A stretch of 64,000 nucleotides of DNA from Trichomonas vaginalis G3 (Eukaryota > Parabasalia > Trichomonadida > Trichomonadidae): assembly GCF_026262505.1 (NCBI RefSeq), contig NC_067203.1, positions 5,394,001 to 5,458,000 of the forward strand, given 5' to 3'. Made by a program: the position numbers and the translations under genes. Below the pieces are notes generated by a model that worked only from the letters and a program-made list of their open reading frames with translations, searched no databases and had not been told where the DNA came from. Below are positions 36,957 to 48,622 of the stretch, piece after piece. Position 1 is the first letter of the stretch; each line of letters starts with the position of its first letter.

Positions 36957-38764
36957 ATGCCACGTAAGCTACGTAAGAATATACGTAAGAGGAAGAGAGC
37001 ATTGAAACATCCAATAGTAAAACTGACACCACAACAACAGTTGCAACAACAAATGATGAATGACCCCACTATGTTGCAACAAATGTCAAGCAACCCTATG
37101 CTTTTAAACCGAGTTATTGGTGCACAGAGTGGAGGTTTAAGAGCGGCACTTTTAGCGAAAATGGCAGGCTATGGTGGAGCTGCAGACGGAACAGCTTATA
37201 ACCCTCAAAGTCAAATGAATTTGAGTTCACTCAAAAATCAAATAACAGATGTCAAAAAGTCAAACATAGACATACAGAAACAAATAAGCGAAAACGAAAA
37301 GAAACTAGAATATGACAGACACAAAAGAAACTAAATGAGTTAAACGTAGAGAAAAAGAAGAAAGAAGAACAACTGAAAGAACTAAGTACAGAGGAATATG
37401 CGAAAAAAGTGTCAGAAAAAGCAGCAGAAGTAGCAAAAATGGAACAAGATGTTATAAATTTGAAAAACCATACTACTCAATATAAAGTACTGAAAGATGA
37501 AGAAATAAAACAAAAAGCCCTGAAGACATATATGGATAGCGATGAGTATAAAAAAGAAGTTGAAGCAAATGTAAAGGCAGAAAAACTTTTACAGTTGCAA
37601 AACCAAACCGTACAGTATGAAAACTTAGCACAAGAAAGTAAAATAACGACGCAGCCATGCAAAAGGCAATGAAAAGCTCAGAATATATAAAAGCTAATAA
37701 TGACTGGTTAGATGCCCAAGCCAACGCTAAAGCAGCCCAACTTATAGGGTCAATAAGGACAAAAATACAAGCGGATGAAGACAGTTCAAATGAAGCTTTA
37801 ATGAATGCTGACTTTAAGAACGCCTTCGAAGCTCTTCATAGTAAGGTGAAACTAGTGAACGACTTCTCATCTGGAAAGAAACTGAAGTCTGAAGGTTTCG
37901 ACAAAGAGTTAAGAGAAGTAGCACAAAATATGACGAAAATAACAGATGCAGCAACGAGACAGGCAGTTCAAAGTGCCTATGACGCCGTTAGAGCAACTGT
38001 TGTGGAAAGTCAAGAAAAAGAGTTACAACAGACAAAACAGACCTAGTAAATGCTTTCTTAAAAACGAAAAGTCAGGTAGGACATTATGCTGCAGATGGAA
38101 CATATGTGCCAGCTGGTGGAACTTATATACCACCATGAGGTACAAGAAACTCCACAGGAAGAAGTTCAGATACAACCAGACATGGAAGAAATAGTTCAGC
38201 AACAACAGCTAGAAGAGCCTGAAGGAAACGAACAAGTCCCTCCTTTGGAAACTACAGAAATAAATGACGCAAGACTGAAACATTGGGTAAAAGCTTTCCC
38301 ATTCACAAAAGATATTATTGGTAACATGGAAAGAAAACCAGAATGGCTACAAAAACATATATTTGGAAACGAGCTTATTCCATATGGACAAGCTCTGTTT
38401 GAAGAGCTTGAACCGGAAACTCAGGAAAGAGTCATGCAAACAATACGCGAAGACTCAAATACAAACTATGACAAAATCTTTCTAGGATATAGGTTACCTG
38501 AGATGGGCGACCAGAGCCCAAAGGCAAAAAGGACATGGGAAATTTACAACATACTAGGTGAACATGAGGCAAAGATGCAACAACTTGAAGCAGAGGGCAA
38601 GTTACCAAAAGCGACACCAAAGAAGAAGAGTAGAACAAAGTGAAAATAGTGAAGAAGTAACTTCATCTAGTGAAAGTAGTGGCAATGAAGGAAAAAGAAG
38701 AGTTAAAAACTCAGTCAGGAAGAAAGTAAAGCTTGGTACGAGTGGGTTCTATTATGATATATAA
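36957..38764 (+). pseudogene. Large coiled-coil protein gene, first copy in E2, broken and incomplete
   Basis: Same start (MPRKLRKNIRKRK) and coiled-coil region as 25509-28863; parts of the gene are missing. It precedes the whole major capsid gene. Confidence 0.7.
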
Positions 38765-38780
38765 ATCCAACTATTCTATA

Positions 38781-38787
38781 TTTTTAC
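38781..38787 (+). promoter_or_regulatory. TTTTTAC motif before the major capsid gene
   Basis: TTTTTAC, 9-nt spacer CCATATGAA, ATG at 38797. The second E2 capsid copy has the same arrangement (48607-48613, ATG 48623). Confidence 0.6.
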
Positions 38788-38796
38788 CCATATGAA

Positions 38797-40404
38797 ATGT
38801 ACGCCGCTCAGAATATAACGCCAACAGTTTTGGATGCCATGAACGGAAATGTTTCCGAATGGTATAACGAATGCGACAATGCCATTAGAAGGTCAGAAAT
38901 AGTTCCTGGAACTTACGAATATACAACTGCTGTTTCTTATGGAAACGTAGGTGAGTTTGGAGAAGGTTCTTCAACAACAGTAGATATTGCTTGCGACAGG
39001 TTTCATATTATTTCTATTGACAACTCATTCTTATACGTGGAACAAGACATTGAAATAAAACCTTCTGCCAAGTTGTCTGACAAGAAAGGTTGCAATGGAA
39101 TTTTCTATGTCGGATACCAATATGCTCCAGAAGTTTTCATGGGATATAAGATATATTCTAACTCTGACTTAGTTCAAACAGTAACATGGGCAAACTATGA
39201 ATGGTTCGCTTTGAGAAACTCAGTACAACCACAAGCTAGAGAACAAACAGACCAGTATGCAAATATTGAGAAAATAAGAAGACTTGACCCTAACGTTCCA
39301 GGAGTTTATGTTAACCTTTCTGGTTCAGATGGAACTGCTGCCACTAAAGTAAAACTGAAACTTAGAGTTCCTTTGTCATCTTTCCTCATCTTCAGGTTTT
39401 TAAGATACTTACCAAACTGGGCAGGAAAAATTTCTATCGAACTTACTCCAAGCAAAAATAACTTAGTCATTGCACCAACACAAGACCCATTCACTCTTAC
39501 AGACGTAATGGGAACAAATAAAACGTCATTCGCCGACTTTTGCAAAGACAAAGTTGACTTAGACTTTGGTTTCTCAAACTTCAACAATGAAGTAAACTAT
39601 TATTTCAATGCTGCTGGAACTGCTTGGGACCCAGTTAAGTTCACATGCGAAAAGTTTGAATGCAAGAGAATAGAAAGCAGACTTGCAGTCTATATGTTGG
39701 ACCCAGATATTTCAAATGCTTTAGCTGCCAAATATATTGCAGTTCCACTTATGTTCCCTATACACCAAATATCTGTCAAAGACTTTGCAGGTGAAGTTGG
39801 AAACCAAAGTGCTGACCCAGGTGCAAGAACAGATATTGCTTTAACAACTGCAATGAAACATGCAGATACTATGTTTGTACTGTTCAGACGAACTATAAAT
39901 GACTATTCTTGTTTCTACAACCCCGGTATTAAATATCATATAAACATAGATGGCAAATATTATCCAAGAGAAGAATATTCTACAGTTGAGGATATGAGGT
40001 CATACAACTTGACATTAGATGCTATGAACTTTAACAACAACTTCACAACAACCATTAACCCTGAAATGCAAAGTTCTATTATGCCATATGTGAAAGTATG
40101 GACTCATACAGGAGGTCAAAAAACTCAATATACAAATGGAGACCGTTCAAACTTTTGGCTTGGCATTCCATTTGCTGACTCAGAAGACTTTATGGGTGGT
40201 ATTTCAACTGTTGGTACTGTACAAATACAATATACTGGTGACAGAGACGGTCCAGATGAACTGAGAGCAAAGAAGTTTACAAAACCAATAGCACTTTTCA
40301 CGGAAGATGCTCTTTTGAAGATTCGTTCGATGAAACCTGCTGGGGCTCCTCAGATTGGCATAACGACAGCTTCCATCGAGCAGATTTTGGCAGCAGGTCA
40401 GTAA
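38797..40404 (+). CDS. Major capsid protein (double jelly-roll type), whole copy
   Basis: A 535-residue beta-rich protein starting MYAAQNITPTVLDAMNGNVS. Size, beta-strand richness, neighbouring penton gene and packaging ATPase fit the Polinton major capsid protein, which has two jelly rolls per monomer and forms pseudo-hexameric capsomers. Long segments are typical capsid-like strands and loops (YFNAAGTAWDPVKFTCEKFE; NIDGKYYPREEYSTVEDMRS). There is no short diagnostic motif. This copy differs from the second E2 copy at several residues but agrees with E1 at those sites, so it is of the E1 lineage. Confidence 0.82.
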   Translation: MYAAQNITPTVLDAMNGNVSEWYNECDNAIRRSEIVPGTYEYTTAVSYGNVGEFGEGSSTTVDIACDRFHIISIDNSFLYVEQDIEIKPSAKLSDKKGCNGIFYVGYQYAPEVFMGYKIYSNSDLVQTVTWANYEWFALRNSVQPQAREQTDQYANIEKIRRLDPNVPGVYVNLSGSDGTAATKVKLKLRVPLSSFLIFRFLRYLPNWAGKISIELTPSKNNLVIAPTQDPFTLTDVMGTNKTSFADFCKDKVDLDFGFSNFNNEVNYYFNAAGTAWDPVKFTCEKFECKRIESRLAVYMLDPDISNALAAKYIAVPLMFPIHQISVKDFAGEVGNQSADPGARTDIALTTAMKHADTMFVLFRRTINDYSCFYNPGIKYHINIDGKYYPREEYSTVEDMRSYNLTLDAMNFNNNFTTTINPEMQSSIMPYVKVWTHTGGQKTQYTNGDRSNFWLGIPFADSEDFMGGISTVGTVQIQYTGDRDGPDELRAKKFTKPIALFTEDALLKIRSMKPAGAPQIGITTASIEQILAAGQ

Positions 40405-40717
40405 GTTGTTCTTGAACTGACTTCTCTCCGTCAAATATTGACAGTACGCCAGTTTTGACATAATATTGTAAGATAAACTTACCTTTAGAAATATCTGTAA
40501 GTTTTGAAGTTATATTTTTGTCAACGTCAAGAACTTTCACCATTTCAGTTATACCAACTTTCTTTGCTTTATGGAAATATTTTGGTTCAGCAAAGACTGC
40601 TATTCTATAACATTTTCCATTGTTTGTATAAAGAACTATTCTGTCAATGTATTTGTATTGTTTGTGTGTGTAAACTTTGTTCTGCTTCAATTCGAAGAGA
40701 TACTCGAATACGTCCAT
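40298..40717 (-). CDS. Small element protein antisense to the capsid gene end
   Basis: A 139-residue frame, MDVFEYLFELKQNKVYTHKQ onward, with alternating strands (RIVLYTNNGKCYRIAVFAEPK) and a polar C terminus. The last 107 bases overlap the capsid gene on the other strand, so its C-terminal ~35 codons are antisense to capsid codons. It is divergent from the gene at 40736 across an 18-bp promoter-like gap. Unknown function. The frame recurs in all three blocks, supporting it as real. Confidence 0.55.
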   Translation of the reverse strand: MDVFEYLFELKQNKVYTHKQYKYIDRIVLYTNNGKCYRIAVFAEPKYFHKAKKVGITEMVKVLDVDKNITSKLTDISKGKFILQYYVKTGVLSIFDGEKSVQEQLTDLLPKSARWKLSLCQSEEPQQVSSNESSKEHLP

Positions 40718-40735
40718 CTTTTTATTCTAAGTAAA

Positions 40736-41316
40736 ATGTCATTTCCGAAAAATAGAAGCGTGAGTGTTTCAAAAGGTTTAATGGCGGTGGCAGATGTGAA
40801 GTTAAATTCACCAACTCAAACAAACAGTCAAAGTGTTGTTGTCAATGTCAAAGACAGAGATGTTGAAGTGGGGAAACCATACGAAGACGAAGATGGTATA
40901 ACAATTGTTCCTGTAAAAGAACAACCAACATATCCTGAAGTTAGCAGAGACTTAAGTTCTGTTGCAGATATTCGAAACGACTACCAACAACTGAAAGACA
41001 AACTTCAAACTCAGGAGAAGATTTGTCAAGCTTTAAGTATAATGTTAAACTTGGTCGAACACAACCTGTAAAAGTGAACTCATATGTCATTGCACCTCAT
41101 GAAGTCTTGAAAGAACTATTGAAACTTTTGACAGAGGCAGACGATATAAACATCAAAGAAATAGAACCCGACATTAGTTGCTGTGGTGTTTCATATAATG
41201 TCATTGACAAGATATACGTTATGAAAGGAGGTGAAACGTTGAACTTAAAGTATAGTTTCCCAGACGTCATAAAAATATTTGACGACCACAACATTTCATT
41301 AAAATTTATTTGCTAA
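40736..41316 (+). pseudogene. MSFPKNRSVSV protein (E2 first block), broken
   Basis: Counterpart of 22970-23547 and 50561-51140. Preceded by TTTTTAT at 40719-40725 with a 10-nt spacer. Confidence 0.6.
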
Positions 41317-41322
41317 GTAAAA

Positions 41323-41552
41323 ATGTCAAAACTTCTTGAAAGATGTTTGAAGAAAAATAATATAGACTTTATTTCATGTAAAGGACTTTACACACTTTTG
41401 AACGATATGAAAGACCCTGTTTTGTTTGTTCGTGTAGACAAAGGAAAGTTCTATGTCTTTACAAATATTTGAACTTCTTAGACAGAGAACTTCAAGAAAC
41501 GCCATGTGAAAGTTTAGATGAAGTTCTTCTCCACTTTCAGAAAAACTTTTAA
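41323..41552 (+). pseudogene. Extra small gene present in only one block
   Basis: Begins MSKLLERCLKKNNIDFISCKGLYTLL. It lies between the MSFPK gene and the penton gene. E1 and the second E2 block have only a few bases here (TTTGCTAAGTAAATG), so this gene is an extra or was lost from the others. Broken. No family recognised. Confidence 0.5.
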
Positions 41553-41562
41553 ATATATATAA

Positions 41563-42370
41563 ATGGCAGAAGATATAATGGTTTATACTATTACGACTAA
41601 AAACCCTGAGTCATATAATTCTATAACAACAAACTTACAAAGTCCTCAAGGACGATATTGTAAACTAACCTTAAACAAATGACGACTAAAGCCTGTTTTG
41701 CTCTTTTGACACCAGAAGACTTTATTGTTGTGAATGGTAAAAATACTCCTTTGAAGATACTTACTCAGATATACCACCAACAGGTTTTGTTGACTTATTT
41801 AATACTTTAAGTACGGGTGTAACATGTGCTGCAACTAGAGCAGGTTTCATTATGTTTGGATGTCCGACTGAGTTTACTATAAACGATATGAGCTATAATA
41901 CAAAACTTATTTCTGGTTTTTACTACCAACAGTTTCCTATAACAGGAAAAGGTGTCATACAAGGAATGTCTATTCCATTGACATTAAGCACACCAATCTT
42001 ATATATTGTTTCAAACTTAGGTTCAAAGTGTTATTCGAATGTCGACAGAAACTATTATGACCAAAAGATACTTATGCGTATAAACAATACTTTCTCTGCT
42101 GGTTTGCCTATTGTTCATTCGAATGCAGAATTTTCAACCTTAGTGAACTCAAACACTTTGGCAAGTATAACGTTGACATTAGTTGACGCAAACTTTGTTC
42201 CTGTAAAACTTTTATGTCCTATGTATTTGTCAATGACGGCAGAAAGTTTCGAATTGGAAGATGCAACTGGTGAAAGTATTGTATTACAAGAACAACTTCA
42301 ACAACAAATAGCTCAAGAACAACAAATGCAACAAATGCAACAAATGCAACAACAAAGTCAAGAAAATAAA
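41563..42370 (+). pseudogene. Penton-type minor capsid protein (E2 first block), broken
   Basis: Same protein family as 22168-22965 and 51145-51951; Gln/Met-rich tail is a little longer. Broken. Confidence 0.7.
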
Positions 42371-42394
42371 AAAATATTTTTTTTATTTTTAAAA

Positions 42395-43617
42395 ATGTAC
42401 AGAATAGATGTTTCAGATTTTTATGACTTCCAAGCATTCAGAAATATGTGTCATTTCGAGACTATAACAAAGCAGTCGAGAATTTGAAACGTTTAGTCAT
42501 TTATGTCGACTCTGCCCCAGAATGTTATGTCATGAAAGAATGGATGTTGTCTTTAACAAACCTAAAGCGACAATAGTTTCAGAACAAGAATGTAGACAGA
42601 AACTTAAGAAAATAAAAGTCGTACAAGTTGGAATGAAGATGTTAAGATGCTTGGGATATCTTATTGTCAAAGTTAGAAGATTTTTCAGTTCGAGGTATAA
42701 AGTTCTATACACCTTCTCCAAACTTCTATTCTATCTTCACTGGATATAAATACGAACAAGTAAATGGAAAGAAAATATTATAGAAGCTTGGTTACCATGT
42801 CAAAGAAATTATATGCAATGGAAACGAAAAGGTTTATGAGTATATCTTATGTTGGTTTGCAAACATCTTACAACATCCAAGTGCTAAAAATGAAACTGCT
42901 CTCATTATAATTGGAAACAAGGAACAGGTAAGAATACTTTCTTTACAGATATTTTGTGCAAACTGTTAGAGGCTATTCGAATCCGAATATGACAAACATA
43001 GAAAAACATCTGTGGCAAGTTTAACTCCTCAATAGAGAATATGAAACTTATAGTTTGCAATGAACTTCAAAGTATAGATACAACAAAAGTTTTCTCAGAT
43101 GCTTTGAAGAGTCTTATAACAGACAAAGTTGGAGTTGTTGAAAGAAAGTATAAAGACCAAAGAGTTTGTGAAAATGTTGCAAACTTCATTATGGTTTCAA
43201 ACAAATGCTGTTCCGATGAAGTTAGAAAGTTCTGACAGAAGATATGTAGTTGTCAGAACGTCAGATTCTCATATGCAAGATACAGAATATTTTGACGACT
43301 TAGCAGAAACTTTGAATCTGACTTTTACACCACTTGTTCTCATATTTTATGACATTAGATATTTCAAAGTTCAATCCAAGACAAATTCCACATACCGAAG
43401 AGAGACAAACATTGTTAGAAGCAAACAAGAGTGTATATGAACTGTTCATAGATGAAATGACTTGAGTGTTTAGATGAAAGGTCATTGTACGATTCGTATA
43501 AACAATATTGTCAAGAATATGGTTATATGACAGCGTCTAAACGAAATTCTTGGCAAATGTCAAAAGTCTTTTAGACGTACAGAATGGTGTATATATAAAG
43601 AAAAATTTTCTGAGTAA
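42395..43617 (+). pseudogene. D5-like SF3 helicase (E2 first block), broken
   Basis: Starts MYRIDVSDFYDFQAFRN and follows the other two copies in order and content. Broken in several places. Confidence 0.75.
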
Positions 43618-43651
43618 ATTTAAAAAAAAATTTTTTTATCCGATAGAAAAG

Positions 43652-44070
43652 ATGACAAAATTCATCTCAGTAAACAAGTACATGTCAGGACTTAAAGAAG
43701 AACTAGACCGCATTCACATATTTGAATGTTTACTTCTACCATTTTGAAAAGTCTTCATTCAGCAAAGTTTGGAACATCGAACCAGTTAAGTTTGCTATTG
43801 TGACTAAAAATGGTGCGAAATTTGAAGACTTAGACATAGAAGGTTTGTTACAGTCAAAGAAAGTTTTGACAGAAGGTTTTCAAACCTTAAAGAAGGCAAG
43901 CATACAAACTTGTTATACCTTATGAACCAAAGAAGCAGACGACTATGAATATTGATGAGTCTAAGATAGTTGAAGTTCAAGGTAAATTGGGTAAAAAGAT
44001 TTTAGAGTCTAAGCGCAGTGTTTGCTCCTAAAGAGGAAGAGAACATTGACATTGACCAGAAATGTTCTAA
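43652..44070 (+). pseudogene. SSB-like protein (E2 first block), broken
   Basis: Counterpart of the whole gene at 53248-53667. Confidence 0.55.
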
Positions 44071-44085
44071 AATAAAATTTTATTT

Positions 44086-44539
44086 TTACATGTCAAATTT
44101 CTTTTTCTCTGGAACTGGTTCGGGTTCTTTTTTCTTCTTCTTCTACTTTCTTTTCTTTCTTCTTTCTTTCTTCTTCTTTCTGGTGGAGTTATGTCAAATT
44201 TGGCGCAACTATATTTATGTAAAATTCTTTGTCCTTTAATAGCTCATCTATTCTGTTTTCTATTTCATCTTCAAGAACAGCGCATGTGTCTTCTTTGCAT
44301 TCTAAGAAATTTTTGTTGGACTTCATCTTTCCAAGAGGCGTCATCTCTGTCAACAAGTCTGTCATTTGACAAATTTTAAGACTGCTCTGCTTAATGTTTT
44401 ATGGTTTTGTCATATTCCAGAAACAGAACTTTAGAACAAATTCACCTTTCTTGTTTACACTATGTAAGATTTTATGGTCGACAGATGTTTTGCTGTCAAA
44501 AAGCTTGTCTCGAATATAGATAGCGAAATCGCTAGACAT
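44086..44539 (-). pseudogene. Lys-rich element protein (E2 first block), broken
   Basis: Counterpart of 19988-20436 and 53684-54135. Confidence 0.5.
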
Positions 44540-44575
44540 TTTCTAAAAGATTAAAATTTTAATTTTTCTAAAAAT

Positions 44576-44818
44576 ATGTTAGAAAAAAAGTTTGCTGACA
44601 TTGACAAGAAATTTGAGAATGTTTTAAACAAGAACAAGAGGAAGTTAGAAAATGCTCAGATAAAGCCTATACATGAAAAATTCTTATTTGCTCAGAATGG
44701 TATAACAGGTCTAATTGCACCACCTGGGTCGGGTAAGACTTTCACTTATCTTAAAATGGCTGCACAACAACAAGAACTAGATGAGAAGAACCCATTCTAT
44801 CCGAATTTTCATGCTCTT
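44576..44818 (+). pseudogene. Packaging ATPase remnant (E2 first block)
   Basis: Has the N-terminal ~80 residues with Walker A (APPGSGKT), then ends in spacer-repeat sequence. Incomplete. Confidence 0.8.
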
Positions 44819-45215
44819 TTCTAACCTCTTTTCTACCCTCTTGAATTTTCATGAAATTTACACCAAAAATATATTTTAGGTGAAGAGGTGAGATATAACC
44901 TGTTTTTTCACCTAATTTTTCACCTCTTGAATTTTCATGAAATTTACACCAAAAATATACTACTAGGGTCATTTACGAAGAAATCTCAACAAAGTCTTTA
45001 CGAAGAAATCTCAACAAAACATAGACAAGAAAGTTCATGAGAAATTAGATGAAGAAGTCTTAACAAAGTCTTTACGAAGAAATTCATGAAAAATTCAAGG
45101 GTAGAAAAGAGGTTAGAAAAGAGTTATATCTAACCTTCTACCCTAAAATATATTTTGGGTCATTTACACTCATTTACGAAGAAATCTCAACAAAGTCTTT
45201 ACGAAGAAGTCACAA
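44819..45215. repeat. Spacer repeats at the junction of the two E2 blocks
   Basis: Same repeat family as 17461-17860: TCTAACCT/TCTACCCT runs followed by CTTGAATTTTCATGA, an AGGTGAAGAGGTGA block, and inverted TTTACGAAGAAATCTCAACAAA units. Here the array contains both orientations of the TTCGTAAA unit, as expected if two repeat arrays recombined. Confidence 0.75.
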
Positions 45216-45254
45216 TAAAACATCTGTCAAAAACCGCTTTTTAACTTCACTTAA

Positions 45255-48200
45255 ATGCCACGTAAGCTACGTAAGAATATACGAAGAGGAAGAGAGCATT
45301 GAAACATCCAATAGTAAGACTGACACCACCAACAACAGTTGCAACAACAAATGCTGAATGACCCCACTATGTTTTGCAACAAATGTCAAGCAATCCTTAT
45401 GCTTTTAACCGGTTGGTGCACAGAGTGGGGTTTTAAGAGCGGCACTTTTAGCGAAAATGGCAGGCTATGGTGGAGCTGCAGACGGAACAGTCTATAACCC
45501 TCAAAGTCAAATGAATTTGAGTTCACTCAAAAATCAAATATCAGATGTCAAAAAGTCAAACATAGACATACAGAAACAAATAAGTGAAAACGAAAAGAAA
45601 CTAGAATATGACAGACACACAAAAAAACTCAATGAGTTAAACGTAGAGAAAAAGAAGAAAGAAGAACAACTGAAAGAACTAAGTACAGAGGAATATGCGA
45701 AAAAGTGTCAGAAAAAGCAGCAGAAGTAGCAAAAATGGAACAAGATGTTGTAAATTTGAAAAACCATACTACTCAATATAAAGTACTGAAAGATGAAGAG
45801 ATAAAACAAAAAGCCCTGAAGACATATATGGATAGCGATGAGTATAAAAAAGAAGTTGAAGCAAATGTAAAGGCAGAAAAACTTTTACAGTTGCAAAACC
45901 AAACCGTACAGTATGAAAACTTAGCACAAGAAAGTAAAAATAACGACGCAGCCATGCAAAAGGCAATGAAAAGCGCAGAATATATAAAAGCTAACAATGA
46001 CTGGTTAGATGCCCAAGCCAACGCTAAAGCAGCCCAACTTATAGGGTCAATAAGGACAAAAATACAAGCGGATGAAGACAGTTCAAATGAAGCTTTAACA
46101 AATGCTGACTTTAAGAACGCCTTCGAAGCTCTTCATAGTAAGGTGAAACAAGTGAACGACTTCTCATCTGGAAAGAAACTGAAGTCTGAAGGTTTCGACA
46201 AAGAGTTAAGAGAAGTAGCACAAAATCTGACGAAAATAACAGATGCAACAACGAGACAGGCAGTTCAAAGTGCCTATGACGCCGTTAGAGCAACTGTTGT
46301 GGAAAGTCAAGAAAAAGAGTTACAACAGACCAAAACAGACCTAGTAAATGCTTTCTTAAAAACGAAAAGTCAGGTAGGACATTATGCTGCAGATGGAACA
46401 TATGTGCCAGCTGGTGGAACTTATATACCAGCTGGTGGAACTTATATACTAGCTAGTGGAACTTATATACCACCAAACCCTCCAAGAGAAGCACCTGCAC
46501 CAGGACTACCTAAAACATTTACATCGTCACATGGACACAGACACAGGCATGCACCACAACAACAACCAAAACCAACAGTTCAAAATCCAGCACAACAACA
46601 ACAACCAGCACAACAACCACCTCCACAACCAGCACCACAACCAACAGTTCAAAACACTGCACCACAACAACCACAAACAGAGCAAGGACATAAAAGAAGT
46701 AGAGAACAAGGAAACCAAGATTTCTTAAAAATGCTTAAAGAAGACTATGGTTACCCAGATACTCTTGACTTTAGTGACAGATATAAAGAAGCTATTAGAA
46801 AGTTCAAGGAAGGAAATACTGACCCGAACCTATTTAGCTTTATGGCTCAGCACCAAATGGGATATAATTTCAAACCTGGAAAATACAAGCTCGCTAAGGG
46901 ATATGATTTAATAGCATATCATCCAAATGACATGACTGAATTTACTCCGAGATATTTGGTGTCAGAGCTAAATGACAATTCAACTCTCTTCATGAAACGC
47001 GTAAAAAATAAAGACGGAACGAAAGAAGAAAGGTTTATGAGTCCGGATGACTTAGATAGGGAACTTGTTAAAAACGGTCTCGGAATATATGAAATGCCAG
47101 CAGATGAGGTACAAGAAACTCCACAGGAAGAAGTTCAGATACAACCAGACATGGAAGAAATAGTTCAGCAACAACAGCTAGAAGAGCCTGAAGGAAACGA
47201 ACAAGTCCCTCCTTTGGAAACTAACTTCACAGAACCAGATGAAGATTTGGAACAGCCGAAAAATCTTGACCCTCAACAAGAGTATGAGGTGAATATGGAA
47301 TCTTTCCAAGAGTCTAAAAAAAATTCGGCTGACATGGTAGAAGAATATCGAAAAATGTTTGCCGACATACAAAAGACTCCAACACCAGATGAAAATATTC
47401 AGCATAGAATGGAAGTACTGAAAGAAAATGTACACAAATACAACAACCCTTTTTACTTACGAGCATATAACGTTCAATCTTTGGCTGAACTCGGTGAAAA
47501 TAAAAGGTTAAATTTCAACAAAACATATAGAAATGAAACATTGTTTAAAGTTCATTCAGAACCTAACCAAGATGGAAACAAACCTACTTTTGTTTCTGCA
47601 GACTATGGAACTACAATGAGATGGGGTCATAAAGCTAACCCGGATAGGTGGTTCATAAACTTACAACCACAATTCCAAGAAGTTGTAGACGCAATGGAAG
47701 TGAATGGTGAACCAGATTTAGCTGGTATTTTCAGCGCGGCTTTAATGCCATTGAAAGATATGAAAGATGCAGATATTTTGGACCAGTATGAAATGAACAT
47801 GGCTGATGGAAATATAACACCTGACGTTCTAGAACATTTATCTCAAAGAACTACACAGAACCATAAAGATGGTATATTTGGTGAAGAGTTTAGAAAGAAA
47901 GTTAGGGAAGAGAAGGAAGAGAACCTATTGTACATGACCTTGCAAACGAAAGTTTACAAAATGTCATAAAAACTTACTTTGCAGACAATGAACCGAGAAG
48001 GGATGAATATTTAAGAAAACTCAAATGGACAGTACCAAATGAAATGTTAGTATTGAAAAACATGTTCCTTGACAAAATAAAACCAACTACAGAAATAAAT
48101 GACGCAAGACTGAAACGTTGGGTAAAAGCTTTCCCATTCACAAAAGATATTGTTGGTAACATGGAAAGAAAACCAGAATGGCTACAAAAACATATATTTG

Positions 48201-48590
48201 GAAACGAGCTTATTCCATATGGACAAGCTCTGTTTGAAGAGCTTGAACCGGAAACTCAGGAAAGAGTCATGCAAACAATACGCGAAGACTCAAATACAAA
48301 CTATGACAAAATCTTTCTAGGATATAGGTTACCTGAGATGGGCGACCAGAGCCCAAAGGCAAAAAGGACATGGGAAATTTACAACATACTAGGTGAACAT
48401 GAGGCAAAGATGCAACAACTTGAAGCAGAGGGCAAGTTAAAAGCGACACCAAAGAAGAAGAGAAGAGTAGAACAAAGTGAAAGTAGTGAAAACAAGTGAA
48501 AGTAGTGGCAATGAAGGAAAAAGAAGAGTTAAAAACTCAGTCAGGAAGAAAGTAAAGCTTGGTCCACGTGGGTTCTATTATGACACATAA
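45255..48590 (+). pseudogene. Large coiled-coil protein gene (E2 second block), broken
   Basis: Fullest copy of the family at 25509-28863. Long coiled coil, PAGGTYIPAGGTYILASGTY repeats, a Pro/Gln linker richer than in E1, a globular part including DDLDRELVKNGLGIYEMPAD, and acidic and Ser-rich regions. Broken. Confidence 0.7.
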
Positions 48591-48622
48591 ATCCAACTAT
48601 TCTATATTTTTACCCATATGAA

